In this document: piece after piece, positions 1-9,800 of the stretch
Layout: every line of letters starts with the position of its first letter
Numbering within the stretch: position 1 is the stretch's first letter
NCBI RefSeq assembly: GCF_040939455.1
Contig: NC_134110.1
Span: forward strand, 628,001 to 692,000
Direction of reading: 5' to 3'
Length of the DNA stretch: 64,000 bases
DNA from: Microcebus murinus
Taxonomy: Eukaryota > Chordata > Mammalia > Primates > Cheirogaleidae
Translations under genes and position numbers: made by a program
Notes under the pieces: generated by a model
The model's database searches: none
The model's input: the letters and a program-made list of their open reading frames with translations, nothing else
What the model was told of the DNA's origin: nothing

Positions 1-121
1 TCACATCACGGCTGTTGGCTACAGTCGCTGCGTGCGTTCATCTGTGGCTGTCGGCTACAGTCGCTGTGTGCGTTCATCTGTGGCTGTCGACTGTAGTCGC
101 CTCTGGTCCCGAAGTGGTTAA
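1..121 (-). mobile_element. TTAA-flanked minisatellite transposon, copy A (partial)
   Basis: Left end of the element in reverse orientation, cut by the window edge. It shows at least two 44-bp units (TTCATCTGTGGCTGTCG on this strand), then the terminus GGTCCCGAAGTGG and TTAA at 118-121. The terminus is the reverse complement of the left ends of copies B-F. TTAA flanks with inverted termini are the hallmark of piggyBac-type elements. No transposase is visible, so this is a non-autonomous copy by inference. Confidence 0.75.
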
Positions 122-699
122 AGCAGCTCCAAGAATCTGCACACACGTCCCCTGGGGTCTCGGGGTGAACACGCCCCAGCACGGGGTTGGTGACGTCCCA
201 CGAGGCTGGACAAAGCCGCCACTGGGTGGCCGTGAACGGGAGAAGTCGTGGCAGGGAAGACGTTCAAACTGTGACCAGCCGCACCGGTGGGACGTTGGGA
301 GGGGACAGCCTGAGGGTCATCCCCGCAGCAGGGCCAAGGGGACCCTAGAGAAAGGCCACTCTGGAGCGGTCCTAAACGAGCTCACACAGCAGCCCCCGGA
401 AGGCCACACGGCCCTGGAGCAAACTGTCCGAGGGACAGACACACGAAGCAGAAGCCGGACCTCACGCGACATCTGCAGTGTTAAGTGCACAATAAGAAGT
501 TTCTAGATGTGTGCAGAAGCAGAAAAATGTAAGAAAGAAAATGTGATAAAAATTTAAAAAAAAAATCAATGGATAGAAACCAGAAACGACTGAGATTATG
601 GAAATAGCAGACACAAGTACTTCTTATCAGCTATTTCAAATATGCTCGAGGATTTAAGGAAGGATTTGAAGTTGTGCATAATATTGTCCCGTTGTGCTT
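122..699. other. Intergenic, no recognised feature
   Basis: Unique-looking DNA between two TTAA elements that point away from each other. A 163-codon open frame overlaps it but starts inside the minisatellite of copy A and has no recognisable domain. From about 520 the sequence is A-rich. Confidence 0.5.
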
Positions 700-1055
700 T
701 TAACCACTTGGGGACCAGCGCCGACTGTAGCCGACAGCCACAGATGGACACGCACAGCTACTTTAGCCAACAGCCGTGATATGACTTTTCTAGTTTTTCA
801 TTTATCAAAATGAAATTGTGAACATCTAAAAATAACACAATGAAAACATACATGTATGTGTTACCTATTCTGATTCACATCACAAGCAAAGCTGCCTGTA
901 AAGTAAAACAAGCTCCCAGTGCTCTCAAGCTTTCCTCGTCACACAAGAGCAAGACGGACGCGTCGTCAACGCACAGCACGGACCGCCGTGCGGACTGCGA
1001 GTGCCGGCTGTGGGCGAGGTGTCGCGGCCGGCGGGCGCGGGACTGAAGTGGTCAA
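700..1055 (+). mobile_element. TTAA-flanked minisatellite transposon, copy B (short form)
   Basis: The most compact copy, about 356 bp. It begins TTAACCACTTGGGGACCAGC at 700 and ends GACTGAAGTGGTCAA at 1055, so the right TTAA has decayed to TCAA. Only about one 44-bp unit is present (centred on CAGCCACAG near 736), followed by the family's AT-rich stretch (near 780-840) and the GC-rich right half, which contains CGTCACACAAGAGCAAGACG. It probably approximates the unexpanded ancestor. The left and right termini match in inverted orientation over about 16 bases with few mismatches. Confidence 0.8.
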
Positions 1056-1299
1056 AGTCAGCGCCTTAACTAGCTTCCTCGCTATCAACCAAGCCCAATA
1101 CTTCCCTCCAGCACCACGGGGTCCCCTCTGACCAGCGGTGAATAAACAACAGGAACGAACGGCCAGGGTTTATTCCTGAACGTGGAGCCTCAGTTTATCA
1201 GCAGCTCAGCACTGGGGCCAGCCTTGGCTTCAGCCGCCCGGAAAACAAAGCCCATTTCCCCTTTTCCGTCATCCCACGGCGAAAACAATGGGTTCAAAC

Positions 1300-1656
1300 T
1301 GTAAGGCTGGTGGCGGGCCCCCTCCCCTCCCTAAGAGAGAAAAAGAAAAGGCTCAGGTGACCAGACCCGCCCAAAACAACTGCCCCCTGGAGTCTGCAGA
1401 TACCTCCAGCCCCTCCAGTTTCTCAAGAGCAGACAGAGGCCACAGGGGAAAATCCCCAGCTCTTCCCGCCAAAAGACCCCGGCCCGCCTCAGACAGCATA
1501 AAAGCCCTCACCACTTTCAAACGGCTGTGGCTCCCCTGGCCCCCACTCCTTTGAGACCCTGAACCTCGCCCGGGAGCGCTTGATAAAGCCACCTCGTTCG
1601 GACCCACTCTCTCTCTCTCTCTGTATCTGCTCCTTTCGCCGCCGGAAAACCCTACA
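1300..1656 (+). mobile_element. Solo ERV LTR, ~355-bp family, copy 1
   Basis: A 357-bp element beginning TGTAAGGCTGG and ending AACCCTACA, flanked on both sides by the 5-bp duplication CAAAC (1295-1299 and 1657-1661). It is homologous along its length to the reverse complement of 52952-53304. A TATA-like CATAAAAG lies near 1498, and a CT run near 1606-1622 precedes the end. TG...CA termini, a 5-bp TSD and no internal retroviral region indicate a solo LTR. The open frames here on both strands are not genes. Confidence 0.85.
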
Positions 1657-2193
1657 CAAACCGGCGGCGGGACGTGAACCCGTGAGAGTGGACGGATCAC
1701 GTGGGTGACGATGAACCGCGAATCACGGAGCTTCATTCCTGCCGCCCCCAGAGGCGACATCCGCTCTCCCTGCAGTGTCCCCAGGCTGACAACTGCCACG
1801 GCTTTCAGAAAAACGGGATGATGCGCCCGGTACCCAACCGCACATGCCTGTGCTGGGCGCGTGCTCCTGTGTGTGCTGCGGGGCCCGTGGGGACCCGAGA
1901 GCAGGTGCAAAGGCCCTGACAAGGTCCGCGAGCAGAGAGGAATAAAGGGCAATGCCCCCGCTCAGTGTGCTGTCTGCCCAGCCCTCGCTTGGGGTGGGGC
2001 GTGGGCTCCCCGAAGCCGTCTCCTCTGCCCTCCTCCCCAGCAAGCCCCCAGGCCCCTCTGGTTTCTGACGTTTCATGGAGGAGCAACCGGGCAGTTAAGG
2101 AGTAACTAGCAGGGAAAACAAAGGTCCTGGCATTTTCATGGACTCCTTAGTCAGCCTCCAAGAGACCCAGTTCCCGAGGCTGGAACCCAAACG
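1657..2193. other. Intergenic, no recognised feature
   Basis: GC-rich unique sequence between a solo LTR and an Alu. Open frames on both strands overlap one another and resemble nothing I recognise. Confidence 0.45.
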
Positions 2194-2200
2194 CTGCTCC

Positions 2201-2547
2201 CTTTTTTATTTTTATTTATGTGTTTTTTTGAGACACTGTCTCACTCTGTCACCCGGGCTAGAGTGCCGTGGCATCAACCTCGCCCACAGCAACCTCCAAC
2301 TCCTGGGCTCAAGCGATCCTCCTGCCTCAGCCTCCCGAGTAGCTGGGACTACAGGCATGCACCACCGTGCCCGGCTAATTATTTTCTATATAATTTTAGT
2401 TGTCCAGCTAATTTTCTTTGTATTTTTAGTAGAGACGGGGTCTTGCTCTTGCTCAGGCTGGTTTCGAACTCCTGACCTTCAGCATCGATCCTCCCGCCTT
2501 GGCCTCCCAGAGTGCTGGGGTTACAGGTGTGAGCCTCCGTGCCCGGC
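2201..2547 (-). mobile_element. Lemur-type dimeric Alu
   Basis: Full-length Alu in reverse: poly-T at the left, then GAGACACTGTCTCACTCTGT, and the 5' end GCCCGGCC at the right. It is flanked by CTGCTCC at 2194-2200 and 2548-2554, a candidate TSD. The open frames across it are Alu shadows. Confidence 0.92.
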
Positions 2548-2554
2548 CTGCTCC

Positions 2555-3572
2555 TCTTATTTTCATGCCAACCCCGCCTCCCGTGAGTGGGCCTGGCGGT
2601 CAGTCAGGGCAGAGACTGGTGAGGACCCAAACGGCAGGACCAGGACGTGCTGCCGCCCCTCCCCCTGCCCAACACCCCAGCGCCCTTCTGCTTCCCCCAG
2701 AGGCAGGAAGGTGCCCGGCCTCAGACGTGGAAGTCTGAGGTCGCTGGGCTCCAGGGGCTTTGCTTTCCCAGGACATTCCTCTGTCCTGGCTCCCTGTCCC
2801 ACACGCAAACGTGATGTTGGCGGGGCGGCCCACGCTCAGTGGAGAGGACCGGAGGCTCGTGCCGCGGGCTGCAGCCTGGCGCTCTGGCTGCACCTGCCAA
2901 AGGAGGCTGCAGAGGGGTGCGCCGGGCCCCACTTTGCATTGCCACGGAGGAAGAGAGGAGCGATTTCCACCTGGCAAGCCGTTAGTTATTCACACCTCGG
3001 AGCAACGGGCGGAGGTGAGAGTGTGGAAACAGCAGCAGGTGCCTCCAGAGACAGGAAACCGGGGCCTTTGACAGAGACCTGTGCTATTTACGCGAGACCC
3101 AGTTTTAGCCGCTGCTAAAAATACATCCCTAGCCCCGAAGGCTCGTCCCTGATACGAGGACCGCGCAGGTGATGTGGTTATTTCCCACCTCTCCTCCGCC
3201 AGGCCGCCGGCCCAGGTGTTGCACCTGGCAGGCAGCGTCTCGGTTTCCCGGGGCCTGGTCTGGGCGTCAGGCTGCGCAAATCACGCCCCGTTCTGGTCCC
3301 AGCTGCCCCGTGAGCCGGCGGTGCCGGATTCCCTTTATCGGTAAAATGCAAGGGGATGGGATGAGGTCCTGCCCTCCCAGTCTGGCGTTTTATGGATCCA
3401 AATGAATTCTCTGAGTGGCCAACAGACTGGACGGGAGCCTGGAGTTTCCATTTCCGGGGCTTGTGCTTCGATCTGCTCGTGGCAGGCACGTAACACGAGG
3501 TCACTACACGTGAAATGTCTGATTTCAAATCAAAAGTGTAGCTCACCATACCTCAAACGAGAAGCAGCACAA
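2555..3572. other. GC-rich intergenic stretch
   Basis: About 1 kb of GC-rich DNA with several short overlapping open frames on both strands and no recognisable domain. I see no exon or repeat I can support. Confidence 0.4.
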
Positions 3573-4236
3573 TTAACCACTTCAGTACCAGCGTGGACTA
3601 CAGTCGACAGCCACAGAGGAACGCACACAGCCCAGGGTCGACTGTAGTCGAAAACCACAGATGGACTCGCACAGCCCAGAGTGGACTGTAGTCAACAGCC
3701 ACAGATGGACGCTCACGGCCCAGGGTCAACTGTAGTCGAAAGCCACAGATGGACTCACACAACCCAGGGTCGACTGTAGTTGACAGCCACAGATGGACTC
3801 ACACAACCCAGGGTCGACTGTAGCTGACAGCCACAGATGGACGCTCGCAGCCCAGCGTGGACTACAGTCAACAGTCACAGAGGAACGCGCACAGCCCAGG
3901 GGCGACTGTAGCCGACAGCCACAGATGAACACGCACAGCGACTTTAGCCGACAGCCGTGATGTGACTTTTCTAATTTTTTACTTGTCAGAATAAAATTAT
4001 GAACATTTAAAAATAACGTCATGAAAACATACATGTCTATGTTACCTGTTCTGATATTTACATGACAAGCAAAGCTGCCTGTAAAGTGAAACAAGCTCTC
4101 AGTGCTCTTAAGCTTTCCTCGTCACACAAGAGCAGAACGGATTCGTCGTCAACGCACAGCACAGACCGCCGTGCGGACTGCGGGTGCCGCTGTGGGCGAG
4201 GTGTCGCGGCGGTGGGAGCCGTCCCAAAGCGGTTAA
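3573..4236 (+). mobile_element. TTAA-flanked minisatellite transposon, copy C
   Basis: 664-bp copy with intact TTAA at both ends (3573-3576 and 4233-4236). Left terminus TTAACCACTTCAGTACCAGC, right terminus GTCCCAAAGCGGTTAA. The two match in inverted orientation at 12 of 16 positions. Inside the left end are eight 44-bp units (CCACAG or variants about every 44 bp, 3609 to 3917). The AT-rich middle (3960-4040) and conserved right half follow. Beyond the right TTAA it shares another ~57 bp with copy D. Confidence 0.85.
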
Positions 4237-4293
4237 CCGAAGTATGAGCGTAATCCGTGGACACAGTTCTGCCATCTTAACGGCGGCTTGCCC
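4237..4293 (+). repeat. Right-flank extension shared with copy D
   Basis: This ~57-bp stretch (AAGTATGAGCGTAATCCGTG and onward) follows the right TTAA of copy C and is nearly identical to 22064-22120 after copy D. Similarity stops at CTTGCCC. The other copies do not share it, and the left flanks of C and D are unrelated. It could be part of a longer element form or a transduced flank. Confidence 0.8.
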
Positions 4294-4311
4294 TTGTGCG
4301 CAGGTCCCCCC

Positions 4312-4523
4312 GCACGGCCCCCCGGGACACACGCACATTTGCACACACGGCCCCCCGGGACACGCGCACATTTGCACACACGGCCCCCCGGGACACGCGC
4401 ACATTTGCACACACGGCCCCCCGGGACACGCGCACATTTGCACACACGGCCACCCGGGACACGCGCACATTTGCACACACGGCCACCCGGGACACGCGCA
4501 CATTTGCACACACGGCCCCCGGG
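4312..4523 (+). repeat. 33-bp C-rich minisatellite
   Basis: About six tandem 33-bp units (CACGGCCCCCCGGGACAC, then GCGCACATTTGCACA) with near-perfect identity. Two units carry CACCCGGG instead of CCCCCGGG. Because the unit is a multiple of three, several frames stay open on both strands, giving 11-residue periodic peptides that I do not regard as genes. The array begins 18 bp after the shared flank of copy C. Confidence 0.95.
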
Positions 4524-4977
4524 GCGTGGAGCCATCAGACTGGACTCCGGGCACTCAGTGTTTTCAGAAAGCTGTTTGGAGGTGTTTGAAGTTCCAGTTT
4601 TTGGGGGGGTATTGTCTTTTTGTCACTTATGTCGGTCCTTTCCATGGGTCTCTGGAAGGGAAGGCGGAGGCTTGTTCCAACTCTCTTAGTTCTCCCTTAA
4701 CCAAAAAAAGAAAAAAAATTAACTTCAAAGATAATGAAAAAAGTCAAAGTGGCACCCAGGCAGAAAAAATATGTTTCCTGCAGCAGAGGAAAATCAGCTG
4801 GCTCAGCCTTTTCTTTTACAACATTGAATTCCAGAAGATAAAGGGAGTTCCGTGGAGCTTTTCACGGGGCCTGAAGGAACTCCAAATGCACTAACTGTAA
4901 ATAGGAGAAGGCAAAGGACGGCGTCATAGATGACACATGGCCGTACACCACAGCACTCAGGCACCTTTCCTGTGAAA
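4524..4977. other. Intergenic, no recognised feature
   Basis: Unique sequence between the 33-bp array and an Alu fragment. A 236-codon open frame ends here but begins in transposon and array DNA. Confidence 0.45.
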
Positions 4978-4997
4978 ATTACTCAAAAATGGCCCAC

Positions 4998-5183
4998 TAA
5001 AAAAATATAGAAAAAATTAGCCGGGCATGATGGTGCACGCCTGTAGTCCCGGCCACTCAGGAGGCTGAGGCAGGAGGATTGCTGGAGCCCAGGAGTTTGA
5101 GGTTGCTGTGAGCTAGGCTGACGCCATGGCACTCACTCTAGCCTGGGCAACAAAGCGAGAGTCCGTCTCAAAAAAAAAAAAAA
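4998..5183 (+). mobile_element. Alu right monomer, 5'-truncated
   Basis: Contains the linker end (ATATAGAAAAAATTAGCCGG), the right arm and a poly-A tail, but no left arm. It is flanked by a 20-bp direct repeat with three mismatches (4978-4997 and 5184-5203, ATTRCTCAAAAAT...CCCAC). This shows that the truncated form inserted as such by retrotransposition. Confidence 0.9.
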
Positions 5184-5203
5184 ATTGCTCAAAAATATCC
5201 CAC

Positions 5204-6582
5204 AGACCGACACATCCATAGAACATGTGAGTAGAGAAGTTGAAGTTTAAAAGAAACTCGAAGTGAACTTGGAAATCCATTTATTGATCGAGCGACTTGT
5301 ATCCATATTCTTTATAAACACAATATAGTCATAAAAGTGAAGAAAAAAAGCTGAGCAGTGTCTGGTAAATATTTACGAGAAAGAACAAGGCCAATGGCCA
5401 CAAGAAGCTCATTTGACTTAAGCCCCTGGAGACCTCTCGGGGTGACCACCTGGCTCCACACGTGCCCGTCCCCCGGCTGTGCCTGACACTCCAGGGAAGA
5501 CCCCCGGCTATGTCCGTGTTACCTGGTCCTGCTTCCCGGGCTGAAGCTGAGCCATGACTCCACCAGGAGTCCAAATCTCAGACTGAGAGACGCGGCCCTG
5601 GAGCGCCCAAGTGCCGTGACCACACACGTTGGAGCCCTCTGGAGCAAAAGCCTCCAGCCTCGACCCCCGGGGCCACCCTGGTCCTGCCCGCGCCTGGGCC
5701 TGGCTGTTCAGATCTCTGGGACTCCGTGTCATTACCTGGTTACCCACAGCCCTCAGCGTCCTTTGTAAGTTATCCGTGGTCCGTTTCTGTGATTGTCGAC
5801 CAAATGAAACCCAGCTAACGGAGAGGTTCCTGCTAGGCGTGGAGACCTTCGATCGCCGGAAGGTCAGAGAAAACGAGCGTGGCGAGGAGAGAAGGAAGGA
5901 CTCGCGCCTCTTCCCACCCTTGTCCTGAAAGACGGCAGCCCGTGCTTTGCAGCTGTGACGTCATTAGCAAAACCGTCGCCCGTTTTGTCTCGAGACTTGA
6001 CTCCAAAGTCATGTTGCAGGATTTTAGCATGTTTAGCTGTTCCTGCAGCCTTTGCCGTGCACCATGAGGGAGAGGAGCTCTAGTCCAAGACAACCACCCT
6101 AAAATTTGACGGAGAGCAGCACAGCAAGGCTCCCGTTCTGCCGAGCAAGGCTGTTTACGAGAGTCCACGGAAATCTGCGTCAGCCGAGGGCCGAACAATC
6201 ACATCTCTTGCAAAACTGAAGCCGTCAAAGTTGCCACCGAACCCCCGTTAGGAGGTTAAAGTTCAAAGCTAAAGCCAGATGTGGGGGCCCGACCGGAACA
6301 TGGGGGGTTGTGGCGAGCAGGGGAGCGGGCCCGGGAGTCGGGGAACCCCTGAGTTCTGCGTCCGACCCCTCCCTTCTCCCAGGGCGCCCTTGGAGACTGT
6401 GAACTGGACAGAGAGGGGCCCGGCGACTTCATGTTGGGATCCGTGGCAGGCGTGACCTTAGGTTTTCCCTGGGGGAAAGGACTGTGGCGAATCACACTGG
6501 GCAGGGCCTCGTCGATGTGTGTGAGAGAAAGAGATCTGCATGTGCATGCACACTCATGAACATGCATGTTCGTGTGCATGTG
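5204..6582. other. Intergenic, no recognised gene
   Basis: Unique DNA with overlapping open frames up to 121 codons and no recognisable domain. It ends in a CATG/TGCATG-rich stretch (about 6535-6582) directly before the solo LTR. Confidence 0.4.
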
Positions 6583-7264
6583 TGTAGGGGACTGACACAT
6601 ATTTTCCTAGTTTAAGAATTAAAGTTAGTGAGTAATGTATGTGTTCTGCCCAGAGTGTTTGAAAGTAATCTGTTCCCGACAGGCTCCCTGTGATAAACAA
6701 AGGTGTTGCCTAGAGGCAAAACAAAGGACCTGAGCTGCGAGTAGCAAGAGCGGCCCCGCCCCACGGCATTGGGGGTCTGGAGGCCACACGATAAACACAT
6801 TGTTCCTGTGATTGCTGCGTACACCCCATAAGATGGCTGGTTAGTCAATGTCGGGTAAGACCCCTCAAGGGAGGGGCAACCTAAGCCAGGCACAGCCACC
6901 AGGGTTCAGCAGAAGATCTTAGGGGGTCACCCTAAGAGAAGCTGGGGATGAGAAATGCCCCCTGTGTCTCACCTTGCCCATCCTTGCTAATCTCGGCCCT
7001 TTATCTATGCCTGGTGCCTAGAGCAACCGCCTGGAGACTCTGAGTCAGGGGACGTCTGCCTCCCTAAGGCTATTCCGGAATTTATGGCCATCGCTGCAAT
7101 GCCTGGGTGGTTACGTACAAGGAACTGACTTTAATTTTTAGAGTATAAAAATAAAACGAACCTGGTGTATTATTGCTCAAGTCAACCGTCTGTATGTGTG
7201 TCTATGTTTTTCTTTGTGTTTTATGTTCTGTGTTCATCCTCCGTCCTGCAAACGGGCCACGACA
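6583..7264 (+). mobile_element. Solo ERV LTR, ~690-bp family, copy 1
   Basis: 682-bp element beginning TGTAGGGGACTGACAC and ending GGGCCACGACA. It matches 26472-27169 and the reverse complement of 32883-33573 throughout. A TATA/poly-A-like segment, GAGTATAAAAATAAAAC, lies near 7140. No retroviral internal sequence follows. The six bases on each side (CATGTG and CCGTCT) do not match, unlike the other two copies. The 95-codon reverse open frame is also seen in the related copies and is LTR sequence. Confidence 0.85.
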
Positions 7265-8324
7265 CCGTCTAATCTGTGACACCTGGGATGTCTCTGTTGT
7301 TCCCTCCAAGAGCTGTTGTATCCCCAAGGGAGGGTCCGGCCAAGGGGAAGAAGTTGTCTGTTAACCTAACCAGTCCCTGCGACAGGCCCGGCTTTCCCCT
7401 GGGACACCCAGGGGCAGCGGTGGGGGGCAGTGGCCAGTGGGCTGGGCAGGCAGGTCCCTCTCCTCCCCACGCCCCCCGTCCTGGGCCCTTGGGCCGGGAG
7501 GGAAGTCCTCGGGCCATGGCTGTCCTGCTCTGTGCTTCTCTGTCCTGGCTCAGGCTCCAGGTGGGCAGAGCACCTGCTGCTCTGTTCTCACTCATCACCT
7601 GCACCTGTCATCACCCAGACCTACCTGTACACCTGGACCCTGCCCTTTCTCAGCAGTGTGACCTTGGACAGGCTCTTGGACCTCCTCCAGCCTCACCTTC
7701 TCAAGTGTAGGTGGGGACCAGACACACCTGCACACCTGGACCCTGCCCTTTCTCAGTGGTGTGACCTTGGACAGGCTCCTGGACCTTCCTCTGGCCTCAC
7801 CTTCTCAGGTGTAGGTGGGGACCAGGATGCCCACTCCTTTGCACACATGTGGTGGGGCATGCAGGGTGAAGCTCTGTGCCCCGAGGCGGCTGGCATGTGC
7901 GGGCGCAAGACGCAGTCGCTGCCGTCCCTGGGGCCGAGCTCAGGCACAGCCCGACTCAGGGACCCGCCCCAGTCTCTGGGGAGCACAGCGACGGCATCCT
8001 GGGGGCTGCCGTGGCCAGGAACCGCTTCTTGTGGACAATCCACTCACACCCAGCTTCAGACACCCTGTCAGCACTGGAGCCCAGAGGAGAATGCTGGACC
8101 TGGCAGGTTTGGAGTTGGGAAAGTCCCTGGAAAGTCCCCAGACTTGGAAGTCCCTGTCCCTCCACCTTGTCTGTATCCTCCCACCACACGGCCATCTCCT
8201 GCAGGGCAGAGACGCCACCTTGCTCACAGCAGTGGCCCGGCACACAGCAGGTGCTCAGAAAGGTGTGTGCAGCTAGTCCAGGACTCCCGCAGGCCACAGG
8301 CACATAAGCCAGCTCCTTAGAGTC
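7265..8324. other. Intergenic with a duplicated MIR-like segment
   Basis: GC-rich unique DNA with many mutually overlapping open frames up to 296 codons on the plus strand. None has a recognisable domain, and the longest runs into the microsatellite region. The duplicated segment is listed separately. Confidence 0.4.
7625..7832 (+). repeat. 103-bp tandem duplication
   Basis: Two head-to-tail copies, period about 103 bp (ACCTGGACCC at 7631 and 7734). Each contains TGTGACCTTGGACAGGCTC, TCACCTTCTCA and GTGTAGGTGGGGACCAG. The TGTGACCTTGGACA motif resembles the MIR core, so this may be a duplicated MIR fragment. Confidence 0.75.
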
Positions 8325-8775
8325 AATCTCTCTCTCTCTCTGTATCTCTCTATCTCTGTATATATCTATCTTTCTTTCTCTCTCTCTGTATGTTTTTTCT
8401 CTATTTTTTCTCTCTCTCTGTATCTCTCTATATATCTCTGTATATATCTATCTCTTTCTCTCTCTGTATCTGTTTTTTCTCTATTTTTCTCTCTCTCTCT
8501 GTATCTCTATATATCTCTGTATGTATCTATCTCTTTCTCTCTCTGTATCTGTTTTTTCTCTCTCTATTTTTCTCTCTCTGTATCTCTCTATATATCTCTG
8601 TATATATCTCTCTCTCTGTATGTTTTTTCTCTATTTTTCTCTCTCTCTCTGTTTCTCTCTCTGTTTTTCTCTGTTTCTCTCTCTCTGATTTTCTCTCTGT
8701 GTTTCTCTCTGTGTTTCTATCTCTCTGTGTTTCTCTCTCTGTGTTTCTATCTCTGTGTGTTTCTCTGTTTCTCTG

Positions 8776-8811
<36 letters not shown>
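8325..8811 (+). repeat. CT-rich microsatellite with CTGTATCT variants
   Basis: About 490 bp of TCTCTCTGTATCTCTCTATATA-type imperfect dinucleotide repeat, becoming pure (TC)n at the right. The hydrophobic open frame across it is an artefact of composition. Confidence 0.95.

Positions 8812-8812
<1 letters not shown>

Positions 8813-8859
<47 letters not shown>
8813..8859 (+). repeat. (CA)n microsatellite
   Basis: Uninterrupted CA dinucleotide run directly after the CT-rich tract. A compound microsatellite, likely polymorphic. Confidence 0.97.
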
Positions 8860-8860
<1 letters not shown>

Positions 8861-9800
8861 ATAGGTTCTCTCCCCCTGGACAGCCCAACACCCCCTTTCC
8901 AGATCATCTCCCCCTCTCACTCCGTGCTCACTCTGTGCCCGTGTGAGATCTTTGTCTCTGGAGGGCCGTGCTGGGAGACGGGGCTAAGGGCGTCTGCCGG
9001 TTTCCACCTGAGCGGGTCTCTCTGCCTCTCCTATCACTGCAGCCCCCACAGAGGAACCGGGTGCGTTAGGAATTGCAAGGCGGGCCGGGGCGAGTCTGGC
9101 TCCGGTTGCCCCGCCGCCCGAGTCCAGCGTGGGCAGAGCCGGGGGAGCCGCCCCAGCCCCCGCTCGGATCAGCGATGCCGAGAAAGGCCACGCCTGCCCT
9201 TCACAGCGGCCGGCGCAGCTCACTGCGGACTCGGCTCCAGCCCCGCCTGGCGTGGGCGTCACGCTCACCGACAGCCGCGTGAACCAGCCGTCTCCGACGA
9301 TGGACTCGTTTCTGGAAGGGCCCGTCCTGGTTACAGAAGTCCCACTGCTGACCCAGTCTACGGAGCGGAACCCAAGCTCACTAACGTAAGGGGGACGAGG
9401 CCAAGCAGGAGGTGCGGGCCGTGCCTGGCCCTGGCCCAGCAGCTCCTGGGGGAGGACACAGGACCGCTCAGCTCGGACCAACCCCACCCCGTGGCCTTCC
9501 TCTGGTAGCTCACTGTCGTCTTCGCGTATCAGCCTGGGTCGGGGTTGCAGATTTCACAGGCAACCCCCAAATCTGCAAAGAAAGCACGGCCTCTTCATTT
9601 TCCACAACGGATCTCCGGAACCTCGATCCAACCCGGTCACCTCAAACAGTCTTTTTAGAGACTGCTGCGTCTTTTGGATCCATCCCCGTATTTTATATTC
9701 TGTTCCATCTTGCCGGTCTCCGTGAAGGCAGCTGGTCGCAGGGAAGGGGGACCTAAGGTGACGGGAAGACCTCAGACCCTGCCAGCTCTCTCGTCTCTGT
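8860..9800. other. GC- and CpG-rich intergenic DNA
   Basis: Unique DNA, CpG-dense by eye between about 9060 and 9300, with open frames on both strands but no domain I recognise. It could be a small CpG island or simply GC-rich subtelomere-like DNA. No promoter or exon can be supported. Confidence 0.35.

Noticed and set aside
2138..3118. 326-codon plus-strand frame
   Set aside because: About a third of it is reverse Alu sequence (the familiar [24 protein letters not shown] Alu translation), and the remainder has no domain.
3573..4236. Segmental duplication as an explanation for the recurring 44-bp loci
   Set aside because: Left flanks of all copies are unrelated and homology starts exactly at TTAA, which fits transposition better.
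6612..6899. 95-codon frame recurring at 26501-26782 and 33259-33531
   Set aside because: It lies in the three solo LTRs, so its recurrence reflects LTR homology.
8390..9508. 372-codon plus-strand frame with a hydrophobic N-terminus
   Set aside because: The first half is a CT microsatellite read as Ser/Leu/Phe and the rest is GC-rich DNA open in several frames.
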